Source: Roseateles_C aquae
Lineage (GTDB): Bacteria; Pseudomonadota; Gammaproteobacteria; Burkholderiales; Burkholderiaceae_C
DNA length: 64,000 bases
Assembly (NCBI RefSeq): GCF_032337115.1
Contig: NZ_JAVXZY010000006.1
Coordinates: 298,890-362,889, forward strand
Direction of reading: 5' to 3'
Positions 27,274 to 36,146 of the stretch are shown in pieces. Both the position numbers and the translations under genes were made by a program. Numbering within the stretch: the first letter of the stretch is position 1; each line of letters starts with the position of its first letter. The notes under the pieces were generated by a model, which ran no database searches, was not told the origin of the DNA, and worked only from the letters and a program-made list of their open reading frames with translations.

Positions 27274-28221
27274 TCATGCCATCAAAGGGCCGGCAGCCCA
27301 GGCGGCCACCGCGGCAGCCAGCCAGTCCGCCACGGTGCCGGCCTCGATGCGCAGCCCCAGGCGCTCGCCGGCCAGGCGCAGCGCCTGCAGCGGCTCGTCG
27401 AGTGGCAAGGGGGTCGCGCCGTTCTGCTTGGACAGCTTCTGGCCATCGGCCGCCAGCACCAGCGGCGTGTGCAGATAGCGCGGCACCGGCAGGCCCAGCA
27501 GCTGCTGCAGGCGCAGCTGGCGCGGCGTGTTGTCGGCCAGGTCTTCGCCGCGCACCACATCGCTGATGCCCTGCGCCGCATCGTCGACGACGACGGCCAG
27601 CTGATAGGCCCACAGCCCGTCGGCGCGGCGCAGCACGAAGTCGCCCACCTCGACGTTCAGCGTCTGTGTCTGCAGCCCCAGGCGGCGGTCACGCCAGGCC
27701 AGCATCAAATCCTGCGTACCGGCCAGATCGTCGGTGCTGAGCAGGCGCCAGGCCCGCGCGGGCCGGCCCTGCAGCCCGCCGCGCGAGGGCCGGCAGGTGC
27801 CCGGATAGACCAGCTCGCCATGGCGCTCGCGCTGCCCGCCGGCCGCAGCCACCGCGGCCGCGATGTCCTTGCGCGAACAGGTGCAGCCATAGGCCCAACC
27901 GGCCTCGATCAGGCGCTGCAGCGCCGCTTCATACAGCGTGCCGCGCTGCGACTGCCAGACCGGCGGCTCGTCCGGCACCAGGCCGACCCGCGCCAGCTGG
28001 GCCAGGATCTGCTCGCCGGCGCCGGGCAGGCAGCGGCCCAGGTCGTGGTCTTCGATGCGCACCAGCCATTGCCCGCCATGCGCCCGCGCATCGAGCCAGC
28101 TGGCCAGCGCCGCGACCAGCGAGCCGGCGTGCAGCAGGCCGGTGGGCGATGGGGCAAAGCGGCCTCGATAAGGCGGCGTGGACGGACTGGCGAGCGACGG
28201 CGAGGGGCTGGAAACGGGCAT
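27274..28221 (-). CDS. gluQ: Glutamyl-Q tRNA(Asp) synthetase
   Basis: A 315-residue truncated class I Glu synthetase paralogue: RFAPSPTGLLHAGSL (HIGH-like), a zinc cluster (CTCSRKDI with YPGTCR), the acceptor region QLAVVVDDAAQGISDVVRGEDL and KLSKQNG (KMSKS-like). It lacks the anticodon-binding domain, as expected for GluQ. It attaches Glu to the queuosine base of tRNA(Asp). The ATG at 28221 is chosen; the frame is open further upstream through a terminator. In many genomes gluQ lies near dksA; here it does not. Confidence 0.94.
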   Translation of the reverse strand: MPVSSPSPSLASPSTPPYRGRFAPSPTGLLHAGSLVAALASWLDARAHGGQWLVRIEDHDLGRCLPGAGEQILAQLARVGLVPDEPPVWQSQRGTLYEAALQRLIEAGWAYGCTCSRKDIAAAVAAAGGQRERHGELVYPGTCRPSRGGLQGRPARAWRLLSTDDLAGTQDLMLAWRDRRLGLQTQTLNVEVGDFVLRRADGLWAYQLAVVVDDAAQGISDVVRGEDLADNTPRQLRLQQLLGLPVPRYLHTPLVLAADGQKLSKQNGATPLPLDEPLQALRLAGERLGLRIEAGTVADWLAAAVAAWAAGPLMA

Positions 28222-28260
28222 GGCGCAAGCAGGGGCGCAAACAGGGACGCAAAAAAGCAA

Positions 28261-28288
28261 AAGGCCGCCCCGATGAACGGGCGGCCTT
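28261..28288 (-). terminator. Terminator of the LamG-like PEP-CTERM gene
   Basis: AAGGCCGCCC (28261-28270) pairs with GGGCGGCCTT (28279-28288). On the minus strand the stem is followed by TTGCTTTTTTG. It lies 45 bp after the stop codon at 28333 and upstream of gluQ. Confidence 0.75.
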
Positions 28289-28332
28289 GGCATCTTAGGC
28301 GCTGCGCCTGTAGCACCGCTTGCGCAAGCCGC

Positions 28333-29025
28333 TCAGTCGCGGCGACGACGCAGGCCGCTGGCGGCCACCAGGCCCAGGCCGGCCAGCAGCAGCGCAGCGC
28401 TGCCGGGTTCGGGCACGGCCGAGACCTCGGCGGCGCTCAGCGCGTGGTCATAGGTGGCGATGTAGTCGACACGGCCGGCGCCGGCCTCGCGGCTGCTGGT
28501 GGCCAGGTCATCGATGAAGAAGCGGGCGAGCTGGCCGCTGCCATTGAAGCTGGCCAGATTGCCGCTGTCCACAAAGCTGAACTGCAGCACGCCTTTCAGA
28601 TAGCTGGAGAAGGTCTGCGTGGCCGCGTCGCGGGTCAGGGTCAGGCGCGCCCACTGGCCCGAGGCCAGCACATTGCCGGTGTTGGCAACCGGATAGAAAT
28701 TCAGCTCGGCGCCATGGGCGTAGAAACCGGCATCAACGGCGCCGGCCTTGAAATCGACCAGCTTCTGGTAGCCGCCCAAGGCCCCCAGCTCGAAGCGCAT
28801 ATCGATGCTGTAGCTGTCGCCCAGCACGCCGGCCAGCGTCAGGCCCTGGTTGGCGGCAAATGCGTAGTCGCTGGTGCCAAGGCTGCCGCCCAGTGCGGTC
28901 AGCGCCGGGCCACCCAGGCTGTCGTTCAGCGTGCCATCGAGCGTGTAGAAGTGGCTGGGCGTGGCCGCCTGGGCCAGGCTGACCAGGGCGCTAGAGAGGG
29001 CAAGAGCAAGGGAACGAAATTTCAT
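28333..29025 (-). CDS. LamG/concanavalin-like exported protein with PEP-CTERM signal
   Basis: A 230-residue protein with a signal peptide (MKFRSLALALSSALVSLAQA). The body starts SHFYTLDGTLNDSLGGPAL and continues as a jelly-roll (LamG/concanavalin A-like) domain, as in carbohydrate-binding exported proteins. The C-terminus is a PEP-CTERM signal (VPEPGSAALLLAGLGLVAA then GLRRRR), so it is an exosortase substrate. The start at 29025 is the first Met giving a signal peptide. It is followed by its own terminator, so it is monocistronic. Confidence 0.88.
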   Translation of the reverse strand: MKFRSLALALSSALVSLAQAATPSHFYTLDGTLNDSLGGPALTALGGSLGTSDYAFAANQGLTLAGVLGDSYSIDMRFELGALGGYQKLVDFKAGAVDAGFYAHGAELNFYPVANTGNVLASGQWARLTLTRDAATQTFSSYLKGVLQFSFVDSGNLASFNGSGQLARFFIDDLATSSREAGAGRVDYIATYDHALSAAEVSAVPEPGSAALLLAGLGLVAASGLRRRRD

Positions 29026-29173
29026 GGCTGGTCTTTGACGGTCGGGCAGCGCAGCGCTACCTCTTGGCCCGGCACTATGCCCGCGCAGCGCGACGTCGCC
29101 ATTCCCCCAAACAGAGGGAATTTGTATCCTTTGGTGCGACAGCTGTGACGAAAGACCGCCCGGCAGGGGCGAG

Positions 29174-30142
29174 TCAGAGCAGCAGGCCCTCGTGCTGCTC
29201 CAGCAGCGCACGCCGCGTCGTCGCGCTTTGCAGCTGACCCAGCCACCAGGCCAGCGCCTTGGCCGGCGGATGCCCGGTCTGGCGCCAGGCGTAGTGCAAG
29301 GGGAAGATGCGCCGTTCCTGCTGGATCGGCTTGTGCACCAGGCGGCCGGCCTCGATATGCCGGCGCACCATGGACACCGGCAGCGAGCCGCAGCCCAGGC
29401 CACGCAGCAGCGCTTCGAGCTTGGCGGCCATCGAGGGCATCGTTAGCACCTCCTGGCCCGGCATGACGCCGACGGTGCGCGGCTCGCGGGTGCGGGCGGT
29501 GTCGGCCACGGTGATGATGCGGTGCTCGGCGATCTGCGCCACCGACAAGGGCCCCTCCACCGCTGCCAGCGGGTGATGGGGCGCCACGCACAGAATCATC
29601 TCCATCTCGCCGAGCAGATCGCAGGCGACGGCGGCACTGGGCAGCTGGGCCGAGGTGCCGATGGCCAGATCGGCCTGCCCGGACAGCAGCGCCTCCCAGG
29701 TGCCTTCCATCACCTCGGTGCGCAGCTTCAGCCGTGTTGGCGGCGCACGGCCCTCGTCGCGGGCGCCCTGGGCGTAGAAGGCCTCCATCAGATCGAATAC
29801 GGCGCGGCGGGCGATGGCATCGTCGATGGCAATCGTCAGCTCGCTTTCCCAGCCGGTGGCAATGCGGCGCACGCGGTTGGCCACCGCGTCCATCTCCTGC
29901 AGCAGGCGGCGACCCTCGGCCAGCAGTTCCTCGCCGGCCGCCGTCAGCACCGCCTGGCGCGAGCTGCGGTCGAACAAGAGCACATCGAGCGCCTCTTCCA
30001 GCTGGCGCACGCTATAAGTCAGTGCCGAGGGCACCTTGCCCATCTCGCGGGCGGCAGCGGCAAAGCTGCCGGCGCGGGCAATGCTGTCCATCATGGACAG
30101 GGCTTCGGGCGTCAGGACGCGGCGTTTATCGGCGGGAGACAT
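29174..30142 (-). CDS. LysR-family transcriptional regulator
   Basis: A 322-residue regulator with an N-terminal winged HTH (ALSMMDSIARAGSFAAAAREM, then the recognition helix KVPSALTYSVRQLEEAL) and a C-terminal periplasmic-binding-protein-like effector domain (about 95-300). It is divergent from the pirin gene with an 87-bp gap holding a LysR-type dyad, so it very likely controls pirin expression and its own. The effector is unknown. Confidence 0.93.
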   Translation of the reverse strand: MSPADKRRVLTPEALSMMDSIARAGSFAAAAREMGKVPSALTYSVRQLEEALDVLLFDRSSRQAVLTAAGEELLAEGRRLLQEMDAVANRVRRIATGWESELTIAIDDAIARRAVFDLMEAFYAQGARDEGRAPPTRLKLRTEVMEGTWEALLSGQADLAIGTSAQLPSAAVACDLLGEMEMILCVAPHHPLAAVEGPLSVAQIAEHRIITVADTARTREPRTVGVMPGQEVLTMPSMAAKLEALLRGLGCGSLPVSMVRRHIEAGRLVHKPIQQERRIFPLHYAWRQTGHPPAKALAWWLGQLQSATTRRALLEQHEGLLL

Positions 30143-30155
30143 GGCTTCATCTTAT

Positions 30156-30172
30156 TTGAACGCTGGCTTCAA
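30156..30172. promoter_or_regulatory. Candidate LysR box between the lysR and pirin genes
   Basis: TTGAA-N7-TTCAA at 30156-30172 is a 17-bp dyad containing the T-N11-A pattern of LysR operators, placed in the middle of the divergent gap. A TTGACG hexamer follows at 30179-30184, a possible -35 for the pirin gene. Confidence 0.5.
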
Positions 30173-30229
30173 GCTGCTTTGACGGCCAGCCGCCCCGCAC
30201 TGCCTACAGTGAAAGCACGGGAGAACACC

Positions 30230-30946
30230 ATGCTTGAACTGATCAAATCTTGTGACCGCGGCTATGCCGACCATGGCTGGCTGAAGAGCTTCCACAGCTT
30301 TTCCTTTGCCGACTATTACGACCCACTCCGGATGGGCTTTGGCGCCCTGCGCGTCATCAACGAAGACCGCATCGCGCCGGGCACCGGCTTCGGCACCCAT
30401 GGCCATCGCGATATGGAAATCATCAGCTATGTGCTGGAAGGCGAGCTGGCCCACAAGGACTCCATGGGCAACGGGCACACTCAGGGCAGCGGCGTGATCC
30501 GCCCCGGCGATGTACAGCGCATGAGCGCCGGCACCGGCGTGATGCACAGCGAGTACAACCATGCGCCCGAACAGACCACGCATTTCCTGCAGATCTGGAT
30601 CCAGCCGGATCAGCGCGGCGTCGTGCCCGGCTATGAGCAGAAGCATTTCGCCGCCGAAGAGAAGCGCGGCCGGCTGCGCCTGATCGCCTCGCCCGATGGC
30701 GCCGAGGGCTCGGTACGCATCAATGCGGCCAGCCGCCTGCACGCCGGTCTGTTTGACGGCAGCGAAAGCGCCGAACTGGCGCTGGCCCCGGGCCGCCTGG
30801 CCTATGTGCATCTGGTGCGCGGCCAGCTGCAGGTGAATGGCCAGACGCTCAAGGGCGGCGACGCGCTGCAGCTGCGTGACGAAACGCAGCTGCGCATCAA
30901 CGGTGGCGAACAGGCCGAGGTGCTGGTCTTTGATCTGGCGGCCTGA
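30230..30946 (+). CDS. Pirin-family bicupin protein (quercetinase-like)
   Basis: A 238-residue bicupin. The pirin block FGTHGHRDMEIISYVLEGELAHKD carries the metal ligands (H, H and later H/E in MSAGTGVMHSEYNH). Family members such as E. coli YhhW bind a divalent metal and have quercetin 2,3-dioxygenase activity in vitro; the physiological role is unclear. It is divergently transcribed from a LysR regulator. Confidence 0.93.
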   Translation: MLELIKSCDRGYADHGWLKSFHSFSFADYYDPLRMGFGALRVINEDRIAPGTGFGTHGHRDMEIISYVLEGELAHKDSMGNGHTQGSGVIRPGDVQRMSAGTGVMHSEYNHAPEQTTHFLQIWIQPDQRGVVPGYEQKHFAAEEKRGRLRLIASPDGAEGSVRINAASRLHAGLFDGSESAELALAPGRLAYVHLVRGQLQVNGQTLKGGDALQLRDETQLRINGGEQAEVLVFDLAA

Positions 30947-30961
30947 GGCCGCTTAGGTCGA

Positions 30962-31468
30962 TCAGGCCGGTGGTTCAGCCGCCAGCGCCTGCTCGATGAA
31001 AGCCGCCTTGGCGGCCCGGTAGGCGTCCATGCCGGCCGGCGCCATCTCGCGCTTCAAGGCGTTGTAGCGCTCGACCAGATCGGGCCTGCGGCACAGCAGC
31101 TCGCGAAAGGCGATGAAGTCTTCGAACTCCGAGCCGGCCGCGATCAGCTGCACCGCATGCTCGCTGCCGGCCTCATGCCACTCCAGCATGCACAGCGCCG
31201 GCGTGCGCAGCGTGTCGGCCTTCTCGGCGTAGCCGGCCGCCTTCAGCGCCTCTACAGCCGCCGCGTGCGCCGCGGCGTCAACCGCCATGCAGATGTCCAG
31301 ATCGCCCTTGGATGCGGCGCCCGGCACCGCTGACGAGCCGACATGCTCAACGCGCGCCCCCGGCCACAGCGCCAGCAGGCGCGGCTTGATCGCATCGAAC
31401 AAGGCCTGCATCTGCGCCTGATAGTCGGCGCTGTCGAGGATCTGCGGTGTGGTGTCGCCCTGGCTCAT
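30962..31468 (-). CDS. GrpB-family (UPF0157) nucleotidyltransferase-like protein
   Basis: A 168-residue protein with the GrpB signature: VEHVGSSAVPGAASKGDLDI, where GSS and the DxD resemble the nucleotidyltransferase active site, and a C-terminal RELLCRRPDLVERYNALKRE helix. The biochemical role is not established. The start overlaps the OsmC-like stop in an ATGA junction. It is the last gene of a five-gene leftward operon. Confidence 0.88.
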   Translation of the reverse strand: MSQGDTTPQILDSADYQAQMQALFDAIKPRLLALWPGARVEHVGSSAVPGAASKGDLDICMAVDAAAHAAAVEALKAAGYAEKADTLRTPALCMLEWHEAGSEHAVQLIAAGSEFEDFIAFRELLCRRPDLVERYNALKREMAPAGMDAYRAAKAAFIEQALAAEPPA

Positions 31469-31944
31469 GCGCCCGCCCAGGCCCAGCTGCCCTGCACCCG
31501 AACCGCGCTGCGCACGGAATTGGCCAGGTAGCACTCGTGATGGGCCTGCTCGTGCAGGAGCGCCACCGCCACATCATCAGGCCGGCGCTCGCCGCTGAAG
31601 ACCAGATGCGGCTTCAACACCACCTCGGCCATCCACAGCCGGCCGTCGGCGTTCTTGGCCATATGGCCCTCGGCGGCGTCACGGTAGCTGTCGATGCGCC
31701 AGCCCTGGCCGGCGGCAATGTCCAGCAGCCACAGCATGTGACAGCTCGACAGGCCGGCCACAAACGCCTCCTCAGGGTCAATGCCGGCCGGATCGGAAAA
31801 CGGCAGCCGCACCACATGCGGCGAGCTCGACGCCAGCACATCCTGCCCGCCATCGAACTGCCAGCGGTGGGCGCGGCTGTAGCGCCGGTCGGTAAAGACT
31901 TGATCCTGGCGCTGCCAGACGATGGTGGCGGTGTGGGTGGACAT
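31465..31944 (-). CDS. OsmC/Ohr-family protein
   Basis: A 159-residue protein starting MSTHTATIVWQRQDQVFT. It has the OsmC-fold pattern and the phrase GIDPEEAFVAGLSSCHMLWLL with one catalytic-type Cys (SSCH). The second peroxidatic Cys position of classical Ohr/OsmC is not obviously conserved, although a Cys occurs at HHECYLA near the C-terminus. It may reduce organic hydroperoxides. It is the fourth gene of the five-gene operon. Confidence 0.88.
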   Translation of the reverse strand: MSTHTATIVWQRQDQVFTDRRYSRAHRWQFDGGQDVLASSSPHVVRLPFSDPAGIDPEEAFVAGLSSCHMLWLLDIAAGQGWRIDSYRDAAEGHMAKNADGRLWMAEVVLKPHLVFSGERRPDDVAVALLHEQAHHECYLANSVRSAVRVQGSWAWAGA

Positions 31945-31958
31945 TCCTTGGTTTCCAG

Positions 31959-32432
31959 TCAAAGCGCCGGCTTGGCCAGCATCAGGTAGTAAATCACCAG
32001 CATCGCGGCAAAGGCGGGAAAGCCCAGCAGCGTCCAGCAGCGCAGATAGACACCATAGCGCGGCGGCAAGGGCTGATCGCGCGCGAGTGCCTCGCTGGCC
32101 AGCCGGGCCATCTGAATCTGCAGCCAGACCACCGGCAGCCAGCAGGCACCGGCCAGCAGGTAGAGCGCGAGGCTCCAGCGCAGCCAGGGCGTTTGCCACC
32201 AGTCCCAGCCGGCCTGCTGGGCCATCAGCAAGCCGGTCGCCGGCTGCAGGAGCACCGTTGGCGTGGTGAACCACCAGTCCGCCCGCACCACCAGCCGATT
32301 GACCGCCGCCTGCACCGCCAGGCTGCCCGAGCGCTGGGCAAAGAAGAAGTAAAAGGCCGAGCCAAAGCCGGTGCCGACCAGCAGCACGCTGGACAGCACG
32401 TGCAGCCATTTCAGCAGCAGATAACTGTTCAT
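31959..32432 (-). CDS. DUF2269-family integral membrane protein
   Basis: A 157-residue protein with four membrane spans starting MNSYLLLKWLHVLSSVLLVGTGFGSAFYFF, typical of the DUF2269 family. No enzymatic motif is visible. It overlaps the DoxX-like gene by 4 bp. Family members often neighbour NAD(P)-binding reductases, as here. Confidence 0.85.
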   Translation of the reverse strand: MNSYLLLKWLHVLSSVLLVGTGFGSAFYFFFAQRSGSLAVQAAVNRLVVRADWWFTTPTVLLQPATGLLMAQQAGWDWWQTPWLRWSLALYLLAGACWLPVVWLQIQMARLASEALARDQPLPPRYGVYLRCWTLLGFPAFAAMLVIYYLMLAKPAL

Positions 32433-32797
32433 GCCGGTGTCTCCCGCCACAGCACCCAGAGCACGGCGGCGATGGGCAGGTTCTTCAGCAGCGGGCCCAG
32501 CGGATGCAGCCACAAGGCGGGCAGCATCAGGCTGGCGACCAGCGTCATCAGCAGCAGGCCAGCGCCCGCCGCGACGTAGCTCGGCCGCCCCGGCCGCAGC
32601 CAGAGGGCCAGGCCCAGGACCAGGTCGAGCAGCGCGCCAGCGATGACCAGCGCGTCGCGCCAGCCGGCATCGCCAACGCCGGCCTGCAGCAGCAGCGCCG
32701 CGCTCTGACTGCGCAGCTCGATAAGACTGAAGGCAGCCGTGAACAACCAGACGGCGACCAGGCTCAGCCGCAGCACCTGCAGGGAGGATGCGCTCAT
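32429..32797 (-). CDS. DoxX-like four-span membrane protein
   Basis: A 122-residue protein with four hydrophobic segments and a basic/Pro loop (LRPGRPSYV), matching the small DoxX-like family often found with saccharopine-dehydrogenase-like reductases. Start and stop overlap both neighbours by 4 bp, so translation is coupled. Function unknown. Confidence 0.8.
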   Translation of the reverse strand: MSASSLQVLRLSLVAVWLFTAAFSLIELRSQSAALLLQAGVGDAGWRDALVIAGALLDLVLGLALWLRPGRPSYVAAGAGLLLMTLVASLMLPALWLHPLGPLLKNLPIAAVLWVLWRETPA

Positions 32798-33915
32798 CGG
32801 CTGCCCTCGATGGCTTCGTCAACGATGTCGCAGACCATGCCCCAGCGCCGGAATTCCGGCGCGAACTCGTCAAGGCGCAGCAGGCTGGTACAGGCCCGCG
32901 CACCGGCCGGCAGGGGCTCACCACGCCAGAGCTTGCGCGCCAGCAGGATGGCCGCCATGCAGGGGATCTCGGGGCCGTGATCGTCGTCGGCGGCGATGTG
33001 CCAGGCCCGCGCGGCCGGCGCGCCGCGGGCGTCCTGCCCCCGCACGCGCAGCACCATGCCACCCAGCGCCGAGCCCATTGCGTCAAACAGCGGAGCGCCG
33101 CGATGCAGCAGGCGCGCCAGGCGCTCGGGCCGGCGCAGCAACCCGGCGCGGCGCAGCGCCGCCAGCCAGGCGAAGGCGCGCTGTGACAGCGGCACTTCCA
33201 GCGCCGCGCGGAACATCACCGTTTGCACGCCAGCGTAGTGGGCGGGCAGCAGTTCCAGATCGGGGATGTCACACAGCGCACCCAGGCGCGGGCGCAGGCG
33301 CTGGAAGTGCACCGGCGCTGGCGCCGCCCAGCCCGGCAGCTCGACCCAGCGCCCGCCCCGCCAGACGCGTATCGGCGCGCCGCAGTAGCTCAGCACCGCC
33401 GCCAGCGTGGCCTCGCCGCGGGGCGCACTCTGCGCCGGAGCGATGCAGATGTCGATCTCGTCAAGCCGCTGCCAGCCCGCGCTCAGCGCGTCGACGACGG
33501 CGCTGGACAGTGCCGGCACCGTGCTCGCGCCACTGATCGCCACCCGTCCCGCGGCGCGGAAACGCGCCTCCAGCGCCGGGCCGAAATCGCAGACGAAGCG
33601 GCGGCCATCGGCCAGATCGATGTAGTGCGCGCCCGCCGCTGCCGCCGCCTCGGCCACCGCATAGCCCTGGGCCTGAAAGGGTCCGGCGGTGTGGATCAGC
33701 AGGCCCACACCGGCCTGGCGCAGGCGCTGATCCAGTCCGGGCTGGCTGTGGTCGATGGCCAGGCCTTGCGCACCGTGGCCCAGGCTTGTGGCGAAGGCCT
33801 CGGCCCGCGCGGCATCGCGTCCGCCGACCAGCAACGAGGGGCCCAGTTCCGCCGCCAGCGCACGGCAGATCCGTGCACCGAAATTCCCATAGCCTCCCAG
33901 TACCAGCAGCTTCAT
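32794..33915 (-). CDS. Saccharopine dehydrogenase-like NAD(P)-binding protein
   Basis: A 373-residue protein with a Rossmann start MKLLVLGGYGNFGARICRAL (GGYGNFG dinucleotide motif), the conserved HTAGPFQAQGYAVAEAA block and an SGASTVPALS catalytic-domain segment of Sacchrp_dh_NADP proteins. It is the first gene of a five-gene operon (reductase, DoxX-like, DUF2269, OsmC-like, GrpB) with three 4-bp overlaps. The substrate is unknown; the membrane partners suggest a lipid or quinone-linked reaction, which is inference. Confidence 0.88.
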   Translation of the reverse strand: MKLLVLGGYGNFGARICRALAAELGPSLLVGGRDAARAEAFATSLGHGAQGLAIDHSQPGLDQRLRQAGVGLLIHTAGPFQAQGYAVAEAAAAAGAHYIDLADGRRFVCDFGPALEARFRAAGRVAISGASTVPALSSAVVDALSAGWQRLDEIDICIAPAQSAPRGEATLAAVLSYCGAPIRVWRGGRWVELPGWAAPAPVHFQRLRPRLGALCDIPDLELLPAHYAGVQTVMFRAALEVPLSQRAFAWLAALRRAGLLRRPERLARLLHRGAPLFDAMGSALGGMVLRVRGQDARGAPAARAWHIAADDDHGPEIPCMAAILLARKLWRGEPLPAGARACTSLLRLDEFAPEFRRWGMVCDIVDEAIEGSR

Positions 33916-34055
33916 CTTTGCCTTCGATCCGGACCGTGCTCAGCCCGCTCCTTTGCGGGTCCGGGCCATTATCGACAGCGCCGGGGCAGCCCCATCAGGC
34001 GCTTTATGCATGGCTTGATGCCAGTGTGCGCAAGCCAGACAGTCACGCAAAGAAG

Positions 34056-34077
34056 AAACCGGCCCAGGGGCCGGTTT
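34056..34077 (-). terminator. Terminator of the dctPQM operon
   Basis: AAACCGGCCC (34056-34065) and GGGCCGGTTT (34068-34077) form a 10-bp stem. On the minus strand it is followed by a TTTCTTCTTT-type run, 21 bp after the dctM stop codon. Confidence 0.75.
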
Positions 34078-34097
34078 TCACGAAGGTCGCGCCCGCC

Positions 34098-35378
34098 TCA
34101 CTTCATCAGCAGATGCGGCAGCCACAGCGAGATGCTGGGCACGTAGGTCACGACGCCGAGGAAGATCAGCATCGTCAAGAGCCAGGGCCAGACGGCCACG
34201 GTCAGTTCGCTGATGCCCATCTTGGTGATGCCCGAGGCGACGTAGAGGTTCAGGCCCACCGGCGGGTGGCACATGCCGACCTCCATGTTCACAACGATCA
34301 GGATGCCGAAGTGGATCGGGTCGATGCCCAGCTTGATCGCCACAGGGAACAGGATGGGGGCCAGGATCAGGATGATCGACGAAGGCTCCATCACATTGCC
34401 AGCCAGCAGCAACAGCACGTTGACGACCAGCAGGAAGGCCACCGGACCGAAGCCCTGGTTGATCATCCAGTCGGCCATCGCCTGCGGGATGTTTTCGCTG
34501 GTCATCAAGAAGCTGAACAGCACCGCGTTGGTGATGATGTAGAGCAGCATCGCGCTCATGCTGGCCGAGTCCAGCAACACCTTGGGGATGCGCTTGAGGT
34601 CGAGGTCCTTGTAGATGAAGACGGCAACGACAAAGGCATAGACGGCGGCCATCGCGGCGGCCTCGGTCGGCGTGAAGATGCCGCTGTAGATCCCGCCCAT
34701 GACGACGACGATCAGCAGCAGGCCCCAGATGCTTTCACGGAAGGCCGTCCAGCGCTCGCCCCAGCTGGCCTTGGGCAGACGCGGGTAATTGTTCTTGCGA
34801 GCGATGAACCAGGTGGTGAAGCCCAGGCAGGCCGCCAGCATCAGGCCAGGCACGACGCCCGCGATGAACATCGCGCCGACCGAGGTATTGGTCGACACCG
34901 AGTACATCACCATCGCGATCGAGGGCGGAATCAGGATGCCCAGCGAGCCCGAGGTGGTCAGGATGCCGGCGCCGAACTTGTTCGGAAAGCCCTGCTTGAC
35001 CATGGCCGGCAGGATCACCGAACCGATCGCCACCACGGTGGCCGGCGAGGAACCCGACACCGCCGCGAACAGCGCGCAGGCCATCACGCCGGCCAGGCCG
35101 AGGCCGCCATGCCAGTGGCCGATCATGGCCGAGGCGAAGCGGATCATCCGCCGCGCCACGCCGCCATGGGTCAGGAAGTTGCCGGCCAGGATGAAGAAGG
35201 GGATCGCCATGATCTCGAACTTCTCGATGCCGGTGAACAGCTTCAGCGCCACCGACTGGACCGGCACCTCGGTCATCGTGAAGAGGAAGGTCAGGACGGT
35301 CAGGCCCAGCGAAATGCTGATCGGCATGCCGGTCAGCATCAGCACGATCAGCAGGACAAAGATGATGGAAGCATTCAT
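34098..35378 (-). CDS. dctM: TRAP transporter large permease
   Basis: A 426-residue protein starting MNASIIFVLLIVLMLTGMPI with about twelve membrane spans and the DctM signatures (FFILAGNFLTHGGVARRMI, GSSPATVVAIGSVILPAM, SLGILIPPSIAMVMY). It forms the sodium-coupled channel of a TRAP transporter. It is the third gene after dctP and dctQ, 13 bp downstream of dctQ. A terminator follows. Confidence 0.96.
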   Translation of the reverse strand: MNASIIFVLLIVLMLTGMPISISLGLTVLTFLFTMTEVPVQSVALKLFTGIEKFEIMAIPFFILAGNFLTHGGVARRMIRFASAMIGHWHGGLGLAGVMACALFAAVSGSSPATVVAIGSVILPAMVKQGFPNKFGAGILTTSGSLGILIPPSIAMVMYSVSTNTSVGAMFIAGVVPGLMLAACLGFTTWFIARKNNYPRLPKASWGERWTAFRESIWGLLLIVVVMGGIYSGIFTPTEAAAMAAVYAFVVAVFIYKDLDLKRIPKVLLDSASMSAMLLYIITNAVLFSFLMTSENIPQAMADWMINQGFGPVAFLLVVNVLLLLAGNVMEPSSIILILAPILFPVAIKLGIDPIHFGILIVVNMEVGMCHPPVGLNLYVASGITKMGISELTVAVWPWLLTMLIFLGVVTYVPSISLWLPHLLMK

Positions 35379-35391
35379 GACGTCGCGCTCC

Positions 35392-35988
35392 TCAGGCCTT
35401 GTTGATCTTGTTGCCCGAGCCGCTGCCGGCAAAGGCCTCTTCCAGCACATCGTCTTCGACGCCTTCCACATGGGCATGATCGTGGTGCGGCAGCTCGCCG
35501 GTCTGGAAGAAGCTCCAGGCCACTTGCAGGAAGCGGAAGCACATCAGCGAGGAGCCCAGCGGCACGCAGAGATAGACCCACCACATCGGGATCTCCAGAT
35601 CGGCCGAGGTCTGGTCGGTCTCGGACATATGCCAGACGAAGTTGGCGCCCAGCGCCGCCACGGTGCCGGTGAACAGCGCTCCGGACAGCAGGCCAAACAC
35701 CACCAGCGCCGTGTAAGGCCGGCCTGCCAACTTGCGCAGCACCACATCGACGCCGACATGGATGCCGGTGCGCACGCCATAGGCCGCGCCGAACTTGGCC
35801 ATCCAGACGAACATGAAGATGCAGAGCTCCTGCGCCCAACTCATATTGATGCGCACCGTGTAGTCCTGGATCACCGGCACGCCGGACAGGTAGCGATGCA
35901 CCACGGCGGCAAAGATCACCAGCGTGGCCGCGCCAATCAGGAAGGCGATCAGCCATTCCTCGATGTGGTTGAGGATTCGATTCAACAT
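35392..35988 (-). CDS. dctQ: TRAP transporter small permease
   Basis: A 198-residue protein with four membrane spans. It opens MLNRILNHIEEWLIAFLIGA and contains the DctQ blocks (VRINMSWAQELCIFMFVWMA, FGAAYGVRTGIHVGVDV). A C-terminal cytoplasmic tail is His/Asp-rich (HHDHAHVEGVEDDVL), which is longer than usual. A clear GAGGAA ribosome site precedes the ATG. It bridges DctP and DctM. Confidence 0.95.
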   Translation of the reverse strand: MLNRILNHIEEWLIAFLIGAATLVIFAAVVHRYLSGVPVIQDYTVRINMSWAQELCIFMFVWMAKFGAAYGVRTGIHVGVDVVLRKLAGRPYTALVVFGLLSGALFTGTVAALGANFVWHMSETDQTSADLEIPMWWVYLCVPLGSSLMCFRFLQVAWSFFQTGELPHHDHAHVEGVEDDVLEEAFAGSGSGNKINKA

Positions 35989-36146
35989 AGCTATTCCTCG
36001 AGAACGAGAGGACGTTTCGCAAACGAGCGCAGCGACGCGCCCATCCAGCAGCAGCCGCGGATGTGGCTTTGCCAGTCAGCCGGCTGCGCCCCGGACACCC
36101 AGACCATCAGGGAGGGGCCGGCACAGCCGGTCGGGGCGGGCCGTTA

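Noticed and set aside
33786..35405. 539-residue His/Gln/Asp-rich plus-strand frame
   Set aside because: Antisense to dctM and crosses a clear terminator.
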